Part shown: positions 51,909-59,818 of the stretch, in pieces
Position numbering within the stretch: position 1 is the first letter of the stretch
Layout: each line of letters opens with the position of its first letter
Assembly (NCBI GenBank): GCA_022844165.1
Contig: JALHMH010000013.1
Span: 54,045-118,044 of the forward strand
DNA: 64,000 nt
Source: Lysobacterales bacterium
GTDB lineage: Bacteria; Pseudomonadota; Gammaproteobacteria; Xanthomonadales; SZUA-5
Direction: 5' to 3'
Translations under genes and position numbers: made by a program
Notes under the pieces: generated by a model
Seen by the model: only the letters and a program-made list of their open reading frames with translations
Databases searched by the model: none
Told to the model about the DNA's origin: nothing

Positions 51909-53015
51909 ATGACACGTATTTGCAGCGCGACCGCGGTCGCCTTCGCCACTGGTTTTTTCTGCAGTTCGGTAGCACTCGCCCAGAACGTACTGCCTCCCGG
52001 CCAGAGCGCCACGGGCGTGACAATCACGAACTCGTCGTCGGCTCCTGTGTACGCCAATTTGGTGCTGGGGCAACCGCCCGCAAGCCCGCCGGCGGGTTGC
52101 ACCAATCTCGGCATTCAGATCGACAGCCTTACGGATACCAATCTCGTCTTCACCTCTAGTACGGGTCAGAAAGTTGTTTTCACGCCGGTTCCTGGCGTGA
52201 CCGACAAGGGTTCCTACCAATTGGCCGCAGGCGAGACCATCACCTACGTGCCACAGACATTCGACTGCGGCAATTCCAACCAGTCGACATGCAGCCCGGC
52301 GGTCACGTTCAACTTCTTTTTTACGCCGCAGAACGTTGGCTTCAGCAACAACAATGGTTGCAGTAACAGTGTCTTCCCGAACGCAACCAATCTTGCCGAA
52401 GCATCGATCAACTTCGGCATCAACGGCGCAGTGGGCAGCACCTGTGCGAATGCGGACGATACCGACATCAGCGCCGTCAATGGCGTCAACGCCATTCTGC
52501 AAGTCAACACGGTCGGAACAGGTTGGCCGTCCGCCACAAGCTCCGCGCAAAACGGCGTGCTCGGGCAGAATGCCAACAAACCCGGTGTGTTCGGTTGGGC
52601 GGCCACCAATTGCTCAGGCAGCAATGCAAATGCAGGCTTCCCCAACCCGACCGCAAGCTGTGCAGCACCGGTGAACGCACCACGCGCACCCAGCGGGCCG
52701 AACCCGATCTGCACGACGCCCGGCGGTACCACCTACCAGCCAATCGTAGGACCCGATGGAACGAAATACTGCGATGAACGCAGCGATGCAGGCACGTGCA
52801 ACAACCAGCGGACAGCTCTCGTGACTGGCGGCAATGTCCAGATCAGCTATCTCAGTCAAGCGCCTGTTTGCACAGATGTCGATGCCGGCCCGATCTTCGA
52901 CAACCATCAAGCCCAAACCGTGTGCCCAAGTGCCTGCGGATCGCAGCAGTGGAATGGGCAATGGACAACAACTCAACCGGGCACCATGTCGGTTTGCGGG
53001 TGTTGTTCCGGCTGA
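51909..53015 (+). CDS. Secreted protein with C-terminal mannan-binding (MVL-like) domain
   Basis: 368 residues. AGGGGAAA precedes ATG 51909, giving signal peptide MTRICSATAVAFATGFFCSSVALAQ. Residues about 30-240 form a Thr/Ser/Asn-rich beta domain with many Cys (FDCGNSNQSTCSP, NNGCSNSVF). This part resembles thaumatin-like or osmotin-like folds in composition only; I do not recognise it. The last ~45 residues, CTDVDAGPIFDNHQAQTVCP then WNGQWTTTQPGTMSVCGCC, match the Microcystis viridis lectin-type mannan-binding repeat. Likely an extracellular glycan binder. Same strand as the hydrolase and 219 bp after it. Confidence 0.78.
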   Translation: MTRICSATAVAFATGFFCSSVALAQNVLPPGQSATGVTITNSSSAPVYANLVLGQPPASPPAGCTNLGIQIDSLTDTNLVFTSSTGQKVVFTPVPGVTDKGSYQLAAGETITYVPQTFDCGNSNQSTCSPAVTFNFFFTPQNVGFSNNNGCSNSVFPNATNLAEASINFGINGAVGSTCANADDTDISAVNGVNAILQVNTVGTGWPSATSSAQNGVLGQNANKPGVFGWAATNCSGSNANAGFPNPTASCAAPVNAPRAPSGPNPICTTPGGTTYQPIVGPDGTKYCDERSDAGTCNNQRTALVTGGNVQISYLSQAPVCTDVDAGPIFDNHQAQTVCPSACGSQQWNGQWTTTQPGTMSVCGCCSG

Positions 53016-53051
53016 ACGGGCTGAACTGTTGCATTTGGTCCCAGTGCGCCT

Positions 53052-53084
53052 CGCCTGACCGAGCAGAGCTGAGTCGGTCAGGCG
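53052..53084. terminator. Perfect 11-bp hairpin after the lectin-domain gene
   Basis: CGCCTGACCGA-(11 nt)-TCGGTCAGGCG, 37 bp after the stop codon, without a T run. In the rest of the 428-bp gap (53016-53443) before sodB I see no gene and no promoter I can defend; the sodB promoter must be there. Confidence 0.5.
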
Positions 53085-53443
53085 TCGCGAATGACCGCGC
53101 ACGAACGAGTTGCGCAGTTCGATTTCCTGCGTATTCAAATGACCAGCAAAATCCCGACAGAGATCGCTCAACCCCACGGCGGCGGGACCGCATGCGCGCC
53201 AAGCTAAATCTATAGGGGTTTTTTCCAATCACTCTGGGACACCAAACTCGTGTCCGGGCGAGGATGGCAACAACTCGAAGGTTCGACTTTGCGTAGACGT
53301 GCTGTCCGCAACAATGAGGGGGGTTGAATTCGCGTTTGGTGTCGAAGGGTTCGAAGCTCTAAACTACCAGCGTGACATCCAGCCGCCGCGTCGCCGCGAC
53401 ACGGCGCGTCTGATACCCCTACCCAATTGGAATCCCGACAGCC

Positions 53444-54022
53444 ATGCCCATCGAATTGCCAGCACTCCCATACGCCCGCGACGCGCTGATGCCGCATATT
53501 TCGCCAGAGACGATCGACTTTCATTACGGCAAGCACCACCAAGCCTACGTCACCAATCTCAATAACCTGATCAAAGGGACTGAGCTTGACAGCAAGTCCT
53601 TGGAAGACATCGTCAAAGCTTCGAGCGGCGGCGTGTTCAACAATGCGGCGCAAGTATGGAATCACACGTTCTACTGGAACGGTCTTAAGCCCGGTGGCGG
53701 CGGCGAGCCCAGCGGTAAAGTGGCAGACGCCATCCAGGCGGCATTTGGCAGCTTCGAGAAGTTCAAAGAGGAGTTCGCCAAAACGGCCATCGGTACCTTC
53801 GGCTCGGGCTGGGCCTGGTTGGTGCAAAAGAACGACGGCTCGTTGGGCCTGGCAAGCACCAGCAACGCACAAACACCACTGACGGGCGACGACACACCAC
53901 TGCTCACTTGCGATGTTTGGGAACATGCCTACTACATTGACTATCGCAATCTGCGTCCGAAGTACCTGGAGGCCTTCTGGAATCTTGTGAACTGGGATTT
54001 CGTTGCAGGCAATATGCGCTGA
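53444..54022 (+). CDS. sodB: Iron superoxide dismutase
   Basis: 192 residues, SodB size. Ligands are visible: His in [11 protein letters not shown], His in [14 protein letters not shown], and Asp/His in [26 protein letters not shown] and the Gln in [11 protein letters not shown] favour Fe over Mn. Cytoplasmic detoxification of superoxide. It may protect the iron-sulfur enzymes of the nearby kor operon, but is not co-transcribed with them. A hairpin follows the stop. Confidence 0.97.
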   Translation: MPIELPALPYARDALMPHISPETIDFHYGKHHQAYVTNLNNLIKGTELDSKSLEDIVKASSGGVFNNAAQVWNHTFYWNGLKPGGGGEPSGKVADAIQAAFGSFEKFKEEFAKTAIGTFGSGWAWLVQKNDGSLGLASTSNAQTPLTGDDTPLLTCDVWEHAYYIDYRNLRPKYLEAFWNLVNWDFVAGNMR

Positions 54023-54048
54023 GCATCGATACGCCATGATGTTGCACC

Positions 54049-54082
54049 CGCTAAAGCCGTTGCACCAGGCACGGCTTTGGCG
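54049..54082 (+). terminator. Likely sodB terminator
   Basis: CGCTAAAGCCGT-TGCACCAGGC-ACGGCTTTGGCG, 12-bp stem with one wobble; no following T run. Lies 26 bp after the sodB stop. Confidence 0.55.
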
Positions 54083-54096
54083 GTTACGGCGAAGGC

Positions 54097-54262
54097 GCCA
54101 GAGTCCTTGACTGAGCGGGATCTTGTCATTTGAGTCAAGTTTTCGTCGGAGCGGCTTTGGCTGTTGAAGCCCCCATTGAGTACAAGGGGGTGGAGGATCG
54201 GCGCTTACACGCCGCAAGGCGTGTGCCGAGCCGAACGACCGGCGGCTGTGCCGCCGGGCCGA
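54097..54262 (+). repeat. Dispersed three-hairpin intergenic repeat, copy C
   Basis: Begins GCCAGAGTCCTTGACTGAG like copy A, continues TTTGAGTCAAGTT, GGAGCGGCTTTGGCTGTTG, then CCCCC...GGGGG, ACACGCC-GCAA-GGCGTGT and GGCGGC-TGT-GCCGCC stems. Loops and stems vary but pairing is kept. Located in the 324-bp gap between convergent sodB and purK; the rest of that gap holds only the sodB hairpin. Confidence 0.78.
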
Positions 54263-54346
54263 GCGGCATCGCGATAGCGACGACAAGCGCCACAGAATCG
54301 GGCCGAAGACCCAGCGAGAAAGGCGTGAAACTTCCGGCGGATCAGA

Positions 54347-55471
54347 CTAACGCTGCAAGTAGTTGTGTAGTAAACCCTTTGCCAGCTCCACCGGAGGCCC
54401 AGCCAAACCCGTCGTAGATCGCGCCTCCAGTATTTCAAGCAGCGCCCTGCAGCTCTGGTGCGTTAAAGTCACGTGACCGACTTTTCGCCCCGATCGCGCT
54501 TGTTTCCCATAGTCGTGCCAATGCGCGCCGGGAGTTCTCAGTGCCGCAGAACGATCAGGCAGCGACCCCACCCAATTCAACATGCACGAGTATCCGAGCG
54601 CCGCGCAATCTCCCAACGGCAATCCGGCAATCGCACGAATGTGATTCTGAAATTGGCTGGTGACCGCACCTTCGATGGTCCAATGGCCGCTGTTGTGAAC
54701 TCGTGGTGCCATCTCGTTGGCAACCAACTGGCCGTCCACATCGAAAAACTCGATTGCGAAGACGCCGACATATTCAAGAGCGTCCGCCAGCCGGTGCGCT
54801 ATTGCTTCGGCATGCCTTTGCTGTGCCGCGCTGACCCGGGCCGGTGCAATGCTGACCGCTAACACGCCACCTGCATGCACGTTTTCGGTCAGCGGATAAC
54901 AGCGGACCTCGCCATCGGTGCCACGTACAGCAATGATCGACAGCTCGCGATCGAACGGCACTTTGGATTCGAGCACGCAAGCAGCTTCATGCAGTGCTGC
55001 GTGCGCCTGAGTCAGTACCTGCCGCGTTGCAACGGTAACTTGTCCTTTGCCGTCGTAGCCAAATCGTGTTGTCTTCAAAATTGCTGGAAACCGAAAATCG
55101 CCTGGCACCTCGCCCGGAACGGCACAATGCGGCGCTACGGGCACACCGAGCATTGCGAACAGTGCCTTTTCTTTGAGCCGGTCTTGCGACGTGCTCAGTG
55201 CCAATGGCGGCGGAAACACTGGGCATCGCGAGGCCAGTTCAACCAATCCCGGCGCCGAGACATTTTCAAAATCGAAGGTCACTAAATCGCATTGTCTGGC
55301 GAAAGCTTTGAGAGCACCCAGGTCATCGAAATCTCCTTGGATCAGATCCGCCACAACGCCAGCGCAAGCGTCCGGCGCCGGGTCGTAAACAGAGAAGCGA
55401 ATGCCAAGCGGAATACCAGCAAGCGCCAACATGCGCGCGAGCTGTCCGCCACCGACAATGCCTATGCGCAT
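54347..55471 (-). CDS. purK: N5-carboxyaminoimidazole ribonucleotide synthase
   Basis: 374 residues. ATP-grasp enzyme of purine synthesis that makes N5-CAIR from AIR, bicarbonate and [22 protein letters not shown] is the family N-terminus, followed by [71 protein letters not shown] and [19 protein letters not shown] 55471 lies inside the end of purE (10-bp overlap); the track start at 55585 is internal to purE. Confidence 0.96.
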   Translation of the reverse strand: MRIGIVGGGQLARMLALAGIPLGIRFSVYDPAPDACAGVVADLIQGDFDDLGALKAFARQCDLVTFDFENVSAPGLVELASRCPVFPPPLALSTSQDRLKEKALFAMLGVPVAPHCAVPGEVPGDFRFPAILKTTRFGYDGKGQVTVATRQVLTQAHAALHEAACVLESKVPFDRELSIIAVRGTDGEVRCYPLTENVHAGGVLAVSIAPARVSAAQQRHAEAIAHRLADALEYVGVFAIEFFDVDGQLVANEMAPRVHNSGHWTIEGAVTSQFQNHIRAIAGLPLGDCAALGYSCMLNWVGSLPDRSAALRTPGAHWHDYGKQARSGRKVGHVTLTHQSCRALLEILEARSTTGLAGPPVELAKGLLHNYLQR

Positions 55472-55971
55472 GGCGGCACTCGAGGATCCGGGTCGTTCAG
55501 CACCTTGTCGGTAGCAGCTTGACGCCATTGGCGCAGACGCTGCTCGATGCGCTTGTCCGACAGCCCAAGTATTGCAGCTGCGCAAAGCCCGGCATTGCGC
55601 GCCCCAGCGATTCCAATCGCGAACGTGGGCACTGGCACACCCGCGGGCATTTGTACGATCGACAGCAGCGAATCAAGGCCGTTGAGCGATTTGGATTGTA
55701 CCGGCACACCGAGCACCGGCAACCAGGTCTTTGCCGCAATCATGCCCGGCAAGTGCGCAGCGCCGCCCGCCCCCGCAATGATCAGCCGCAAGCCACGCTC
55801 TGACGCCGTCTGCGCATACTCGAACAACAGATCCGGCGTTCGGTGAGCGGAGACCACACGCACCTCATGATCGATGCAAAGGGCCGTCAGCGATTCGCTG
55901 GCGCCAACCATCGTCTCCCAATCGGAGCGCGATCCCATCACGACGCCCACTAACGGCGATCCTGTTTCCAT
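55462..55971 (-). CDS. purE: N5-carboxyaminoimidazole ribonucleotide mutase
   Basis: 169 residues. Converts N5-CAIR to CAIR, the step after Pur[14 protein letters not shown] (phosphate binding), [15 protein letters not shown] (catalytic His), [25 protein letters not shown] and [19 protein letters not shown] are all canonical. ATG 55971 is preferred to the GTG at 55998. Operon purE-purK with a 10-bp overlap. Divergent from the Trm112-like gene across 62 bp. Confidence 0.96.
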   Translation of the reverse strand: METGSPLVGVVMGSRSDWETMVGASESLTALCIDHEVRVVSAHRTPDLLFEYAQTASERGLRLIIAGAGGAAHLPGMIAAKTWLPVLGVPVQSKSLNGLDSLLSIVQMPAGVPVPTFAIGIAGARNAGLCAAAILGLSDKRIEQRLRQWRQAATDKVLNDPDPRVPPCA

Positions 55972-56033
55972 TTGTGCTTTGAGTGATTGGGCCGGCACGC
56001 TATGTTAGCGGGATTCTCAGCTGTGGAAATCCT

Positions 56034-56303
56034 ATGAGCATCGATAGACGCCTGCTCGATATCCTGGTCTGCCCTTCCTCGCGACGGCCGTTGCGGCCAC
56101 TGAGCCGCGATCAGCTCGCAGTGCTGAACAAGGCCATCGCCGCTGGCAGTGCGCTGCGCGTGGACGGCAGTGCAGAGAACACGATCCTGACGGAAGGTTT
56201 GATCACGGACGACCACAAAGTGGTCTATCGCATTGATGACGACATTCCGGTCCTACTGGTCGAAGCTGGCATCGGAACAACACAATTTGCAGATTTTCCT
56301 TAG
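56034..56303 (+). CDS. Trm112-like family protein
   Basis: 89 residues. SIDRRLLDILVCPSSRRPLRPLSRDQL and VVYRIDDDIPVLLVEAGI match the UPF0434/Trm112-like family. Only one of the usual four zinc cysteines is present (LVCPSS), so zinc binding is unlikely. This lower-Cys form seems common in xanthomonads. Function is unknown; eukaryotic Trm112 activates methyltransferases. ATG 56034 with GGAAA upstream. Confidence 0.85.
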   Translation: MSIDRRLLDILVCPSSRRPLRPLSRDQLAVLNKAIAAGSALRVDGSAENTILTEGLITDDHKVVYRIDDDIPVLLVEAGIGTTQFADFP

Positions 56304-56339
56304 CTGGAGATCGTAACCGTCGATCGATTGCGATATACG

Positions 56340-56356
56340 TCACACAAATTGTGTGA
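56340..56356. promoter_or_regulatory. Perfect 17-bp palindrome upstream of the DUF1631 gene
   Basis: TCACACAA-A-TTGTGTGA, ideal symmetry for a dimeric regulator. The half-sites are outward relative to the CRP/Clp order TGTGA-N6-TCACA, so it is not a standard Clp box. Confidence 0.45.
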
Positions 56357-56379
56357 AACTGTTCAAAGTATGGCTAGAT

Positions 56380-56396
56380 GTGACGTTCAGCGTCAC
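56380..56396. other. Small perfect hairpin in the DUF1631 leader
   Basis: GTGACG-TTCAG-CGTCAC, 6-bp stem, 61 bp before the GTG at 56458. Role unknown. Confidence 0.4.
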
Positions 56397-56457
56397 TGGC
56401 ATTCGCTAACCTTTCAGACGTCCGCCAATGGCGCGGATTGCCCAGGGGTGTTCCATC

Positions 56458-58917
56458 GTGTCGACAAGTTCCGACAATAAGGTTGTTGACCTGCAACAGC
56501 GTCAGGCGGCTCAGTCTCAACAACTCGATCGGGTTGGCGAGTTGATCAAGCAATGCCGTGGTGTGACGCAGAAGCGCCTGGCATTGATGGTTGGCGCCTT
56601 GTTCGACGGCGTCGATGATGCCTTGTTCGATTTGGCGGAAAAGGCGGAGAACAATACCGTCCAAACCAAGTACTTCGACGGTATGCGCGAGGTGCGCAAG
56701 AAACGGCAGTTGATTGAACGTCTGTTCCAAGAGAACCTGACACGTGAATTCGCCCAGTACGGGTCCGGTGTCGTCCGCACGAGTGAGGACACTTCCGCGA
56801 CGCCCAAGGTCGGGCTCGCGCTCATCGACGATCGGGAGCTGGAAGAATCGCTTGCAGTTTCAGCGATGGCCGGAAAAGCCGAAAATCGAATGTCGCGAGC
56901 CTTGTACGCGCTCGACCAGCGTATGTCGGTGATGTCCGGCGGCATTAAGGTCGACGACACCAACAATCCGATCGCACCCAAACCGCTGTGCCTGGCCTTC
57001 CAAGCCACACTGTCCGAACTCGACGTCGATCTCCACGTCAAACTGCTGATCCTGAAGCTTTTCGATAAACACGTGATGGCGGGGCTGGATGGGCTCTACG
57101 ACGAACTCAATCAGTTGCTGGTGCAGGCCGGGGTGCTGCCGCAGCTCAAACACCAGCCGCTCATCCGTCGCCCAGGTCAAAGCCCTTCGGCGCCCGGCCC
57201 AGGCGGACTACCGGCAGCCGAGGCACCGCCCGATCAGTTCGATCCCGGCACTGTGCCGCATACATCTGATGGGGGCCCTCCCGGTCATGGGCACTACTAC
57301 GGAAGCGCAACCGCGGCAGCGGAGGCGGAGCTGCAAATAGAACTCTACAACACGGTACGTTCGCTGTTGGCGTCCCGGCGCGCCATTTCGCCAGCGCCCC
57401 CGGGCGCCTCTGGCATGTATACGGGCGCTCAACCCGGACCGCCAACGCCCGCATTCGCGACGAACGATCTGGTCAACGCTTTGACGATCCTGCAAAGCCA
57501 AACCATGGCGATGACTTCGCCGCATGCACCTGCCTACGCGACGATGACGGGGCTGGTTCCGGCCACACAGGTGAAAGAGGACCTCGTGGGCCAGCTGCAA
57601 AGACTCGGCAGCAGCGAGCAACACCGAGTCGCCGCTGCAGACGAAGACACCATCGATTTGGTAGGCATGCTGTTCGAGTTCATCCTGCAGGACAAGAACC
57701 TGCCGGTGCAAATACAGGCTTTGTTGGCGCGATTGCAGATTCCGTATCTGAAATGCGCGATTCTCGATAAAGCGCTGTTCGCCAAGAAGGAACACCCCGC
57801 GCGCCAGCTCCTGGACGAACTTGCGCAATCCAGTTTGACCTGGAGCGAGGAAAGCGATAAGGACAATCGCTTTTTCGACAAGGTACGCTCGGTTGTGGAG
57901 TCGCTGTTAAAGGACTTCGACGACGACGTAGGTATTTTTGAGCGCCAACTCCGCGAGTTCCGCGAATTTGCGGCGTCGACCAAGAAGCGAGCCGAGGTTG
58001 CTGAGCTGCGCGCGGCTGAAGCAGCACGTGGGCGCGAACGACTTCAGGGTGCCCGGAAGACGGCTGCGCGCGAGATTCTGTCGCGCATTGAAGGGCACAA
58101 ACTGCCGGAAGTGATTCGCCACATCTTGACGCGGCCTTGGGCGAATGTGTTGGTGTTGACAATTCTTCGTCAAGGCGAGGGCTCGCACCCATGGAAAACC
58201 TCGCTACGCGTTGCCGACGAGTTGCTCTGGGCGGCCTTACCCAAGCAAACTGACGCAGAACGCGCGCGGCTGCGTGCGCTCATGCCCGAAATGGAGAAGG
58301 CGCTCCGCCAGGGTTTGGCCATGGTGGCATACCATGAAAACGATATGCGCCAGTTGTTGGATGAGCTGAATCGGTTTTATTTATCGCAACTCGACCCGAT
58401 GGCGCCCAAACCGGACACTCCCGCGGCGCCGGAAGACACGCCGGCGCCGGTCGCGGTGAACGATGGCCTGGTGGTGGAAGTCAAACGACCGAGTGTTGTG
58501 CTGCCGGCAACTCAGGAAGAGAGTTTTGTCGAGGAAATCTCCCGCGCACCCGCGTCCGAACCGGAGGTTGAGCCTGACCATATCGACGATCACTGCGCGG
58601 AATTGGTCAAGGCGATGAAGGTTGGCACGTGGGTCGAGTTCCGCTACGACGACGGCCGCGCTGAGCGTGCCAAACTGTCCTGGATCAGTCCGATCAGTAC
58701 CAAGTTCCTGTTCGTCAACCGCAAGGGCCTCAAAGTCGCAGACAAAACCGCGTTGGTACTGGCGGCCGAACTTCGCGCCGGCAAGGCAATGCTGCTCGAA
58801 GACGTGCCGCTGTTCGACCGCGCGTTAGACGCCATTGTCGAGCGCCTGAAGAACACGGCACCCACTGACTCGACCGAAACCTTGGAGTCTCCGACGGGCG
58901 AACCCGCGCCAACGTGA
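56458..58917 (+). CDS. DUF1631 protein with C-terminal PilZ-like region
   Basis: About 819 residues, cytoplasmic, largely helical. N-terminal DUF1631 features: LIKQCRGVTQKRLALMVGALFDGVDDALFDLAEKA and YFDGMREVRKKRQLIERLFQ; the middle is Pro/Gly-rich; later ILDKALFAKKEHPARQLLDELAQSS and LAKEHP-like family helices, and a mid-to-late helix NLPVQIQALLARLQIPYLK. Residues about 725-790 (GTWVEFRYDDGRAERAKLSWISPISTKFLFVNRKG) resemble a PilZ-like barrel, without a clear RxxxR motif. GTG 56458 has AGGGG upstream; ATG 56428 is the alternative. Stop overlaps nadC by 4 bp. Function unknown. Confidence 0.85.
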   Translation: MSTSSDNKVVDLQQRQAAQSQQLDRVGELIKQCRGVTQKRLALMVGALFDGVDDALFDLAEKAENNTVQTKYFDGMREVRKKRQLIERLFQENLTREFAQYGSGVVRTSEDTSATPKVGLALIDDRELEESLAVSAMAGKAENRMSRALYALDQRMSVMSGGIKVDDTNNPIAPKPLCLAFQATLSELDVDLHVKLLILKLFDKHVMAGLDGLYDELNQLLVQAGVLPQLKHQPLIRRPGQSPSAPGPGGLPAAEAPPDQFDPGTVPHTSDGGPPGHGHYYGSATAAAEAELQIELYNTVRSLLASRRAISPAPPGASGMYTGAQPGPPTPAFATNDLVNALTILQSQTMAMTSPHAPAYATMTGLVPATQVKEDLVGQLQRLGSSEQHRVAAADEDTIDLVGMLFEFILQDKNLPVQIQALLARLQIPYLKCAILDKALFAKKEHPARQLLDELAQSSLTWSEESDKDNRFFDKVRSVVESLLKDFDDDVGIFERQLREFREFAASTKKRAEVAELRAAEAARGRERLQGARKTAAREILSRIEGHKLPEVIRHILTRPWANVLVLTILRQGEGSHPWKTSLRVADELLWAALPKQTDAERARLRALMPEMEKALRQGLAMVAYHENDMRQLLDELNRFYLSQLDPMAPKPDTPAAPEDTPAPVAVNDGLVVEVKRPSVVLPATQEESFVEEISRAPASEPEVEPDHIDDHCAELVKAMKVGTWVEFRYDDGRAERAKLSWISPISTKFLFVNRKGLKVADKTALVLAAELRAGKAMLLEDVPLFDRALDAIVERLKNTAPTDSTETLESPTGEPAPT

Positions 58918-59747
58918 CAACGCTGGAAGTCAGTATTCGCGCGAACGTTTGCGCCGCCCTCGCCGAGGACGTCGGCTCGGGCGATGTTTCGGCGCAACTC
59001 GTCGATGCCTCTGGCCTGGGCACGGCGACCGTAGTCACGCGCGAGCCCTGTGTACTTGCAGGGCGACCCTGGTTCGACGCTACATTCGAGGCGCTGGGCA
59101 AAGTGGAGTCGAACTGGCACTATGACGATGGCGACGAGTTGCCGGCGGGAGTGGAAATCTGCTGCCTTCGCGGCTCTTTGCGGAATCTGCTGACCGGCGA
59201 GCGAACGGCGCTGAATTTCCTGCAACTATTGTCCGGCACGGCAACGACGACGCGCCGCTATGTACGTGCACTCGGACACACACGAACTCAAATTCTCGAT
59301 ACGCGAAAGACCGTCCCGGGATTGCGAATTGCGCAAAAGTACGCGGTCCGCATCGGTGGCGGCACAAATCATCGAATGGGTCTGTACGATGCCGTCTTGA
59401 TCAAGGAGAACCATATCGCGGCGTGCGGCGGAATCACTGCCGCCATCGAAGTCGCGCGCTCATTGCACCCAAATCTGACGATCGAAGTGGAAGTCGAGTC
59501 GCTTGCCGAGTTTCGACAGGCACAGGCCGCCCGGCCCGACCGCATTATGTTGGACGAATTGCCGCAGGATGAACTTCGCGCGGCGATTGCAGAACGAATG
59601 CCCGGCATCCAACTTGAGTTGTCAGGTGGACTGTCGATCGAATCGCTATCTGCGATCGCAGAGCTTGGCGTCGACTTCGTATCGATCGGCGCGCTGACTA
59701 AACACGTTCGCGCCATCGATTTATCGATGCGCATCGGCGGCGCATAA
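58914..59747 (+). CDS. nadC: Quinolinate phosphoribosyltransferase (decarboxylating)
   Basis: 277 residues. Makes nicotinate mononucleotide from quinolinate and PRPP, upstream of NadD. AALAEDVGSGDVSAQL, GERTALNFLQLLSGTATTT, ILDTRKTVPGLRIAQKYAVRIGGGTNHRMGLYDAVLIKENH, EVEVESLAEF and ELSGGLSIESL are canonical. GTG start overlapping the DUF1631 stop (GTGA). Followed by a strong bidirectional hairpin. Confidence 0.97.
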   Translation: MTTLEVSIRANVCAALAEDVGSGDVSAQLVDASGLGTATVVTREPCVLAGRPWFDATFEALGKVESNWHYDDGDELPAGVEICCLRGSLRNLLTGERTALNFLQLLSGTATTTRRYVRALGHTRTQILDTRKTVPGLRIAQKYAVRIGGGTNHRMGLYDAVLIKENHIAACGGITAAIEVARSLHPNLTIEVEVESLAEFRQAQAARPDRIMLDELPQDELRAAIAERMPGIQLELSGGLSIESLSAIAELGVDFVSIGALTKHVRAIDLSMRIGGA

Positions 59748-59758
59748 CGTCCACATTC

Positions 59759-59811
59759 GGTCACCTGAAGCGTGACCAGCCGTACGGAGGCGAGCGGGTG
59801 CTCGCCTCCGT
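59759..59811. terminator. Paired hairpins between convergent nadC and acylase genes
   Basis: GGTCAC-CTGAAGC-GTGACC (59759-59777) and a 12-bp stem ACGGAGGCGAGC-GGGT-GCTCGCCTCCGT (59784-59811). They lie 11 bp after nadC and 7 bp after the acylase stop, so they could serve both genes. Confidence 0.7.
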
Positions 59812-59818
59812 TCCAGAC

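Noticed and set aside
51882-52550. 222-codon minus-strand ORF over the lectin-domain gene
   Set aside because: Starts and ends without signals and opposes a clear secreted protein gene.
53210-54286. 358-codon minus-strand ORF across the sodB gene
   Set aside because: Antisense to sodB, Arg/Ser-rich at its ends, no recognisable motif; sodB on the plus strand is unambiguous.
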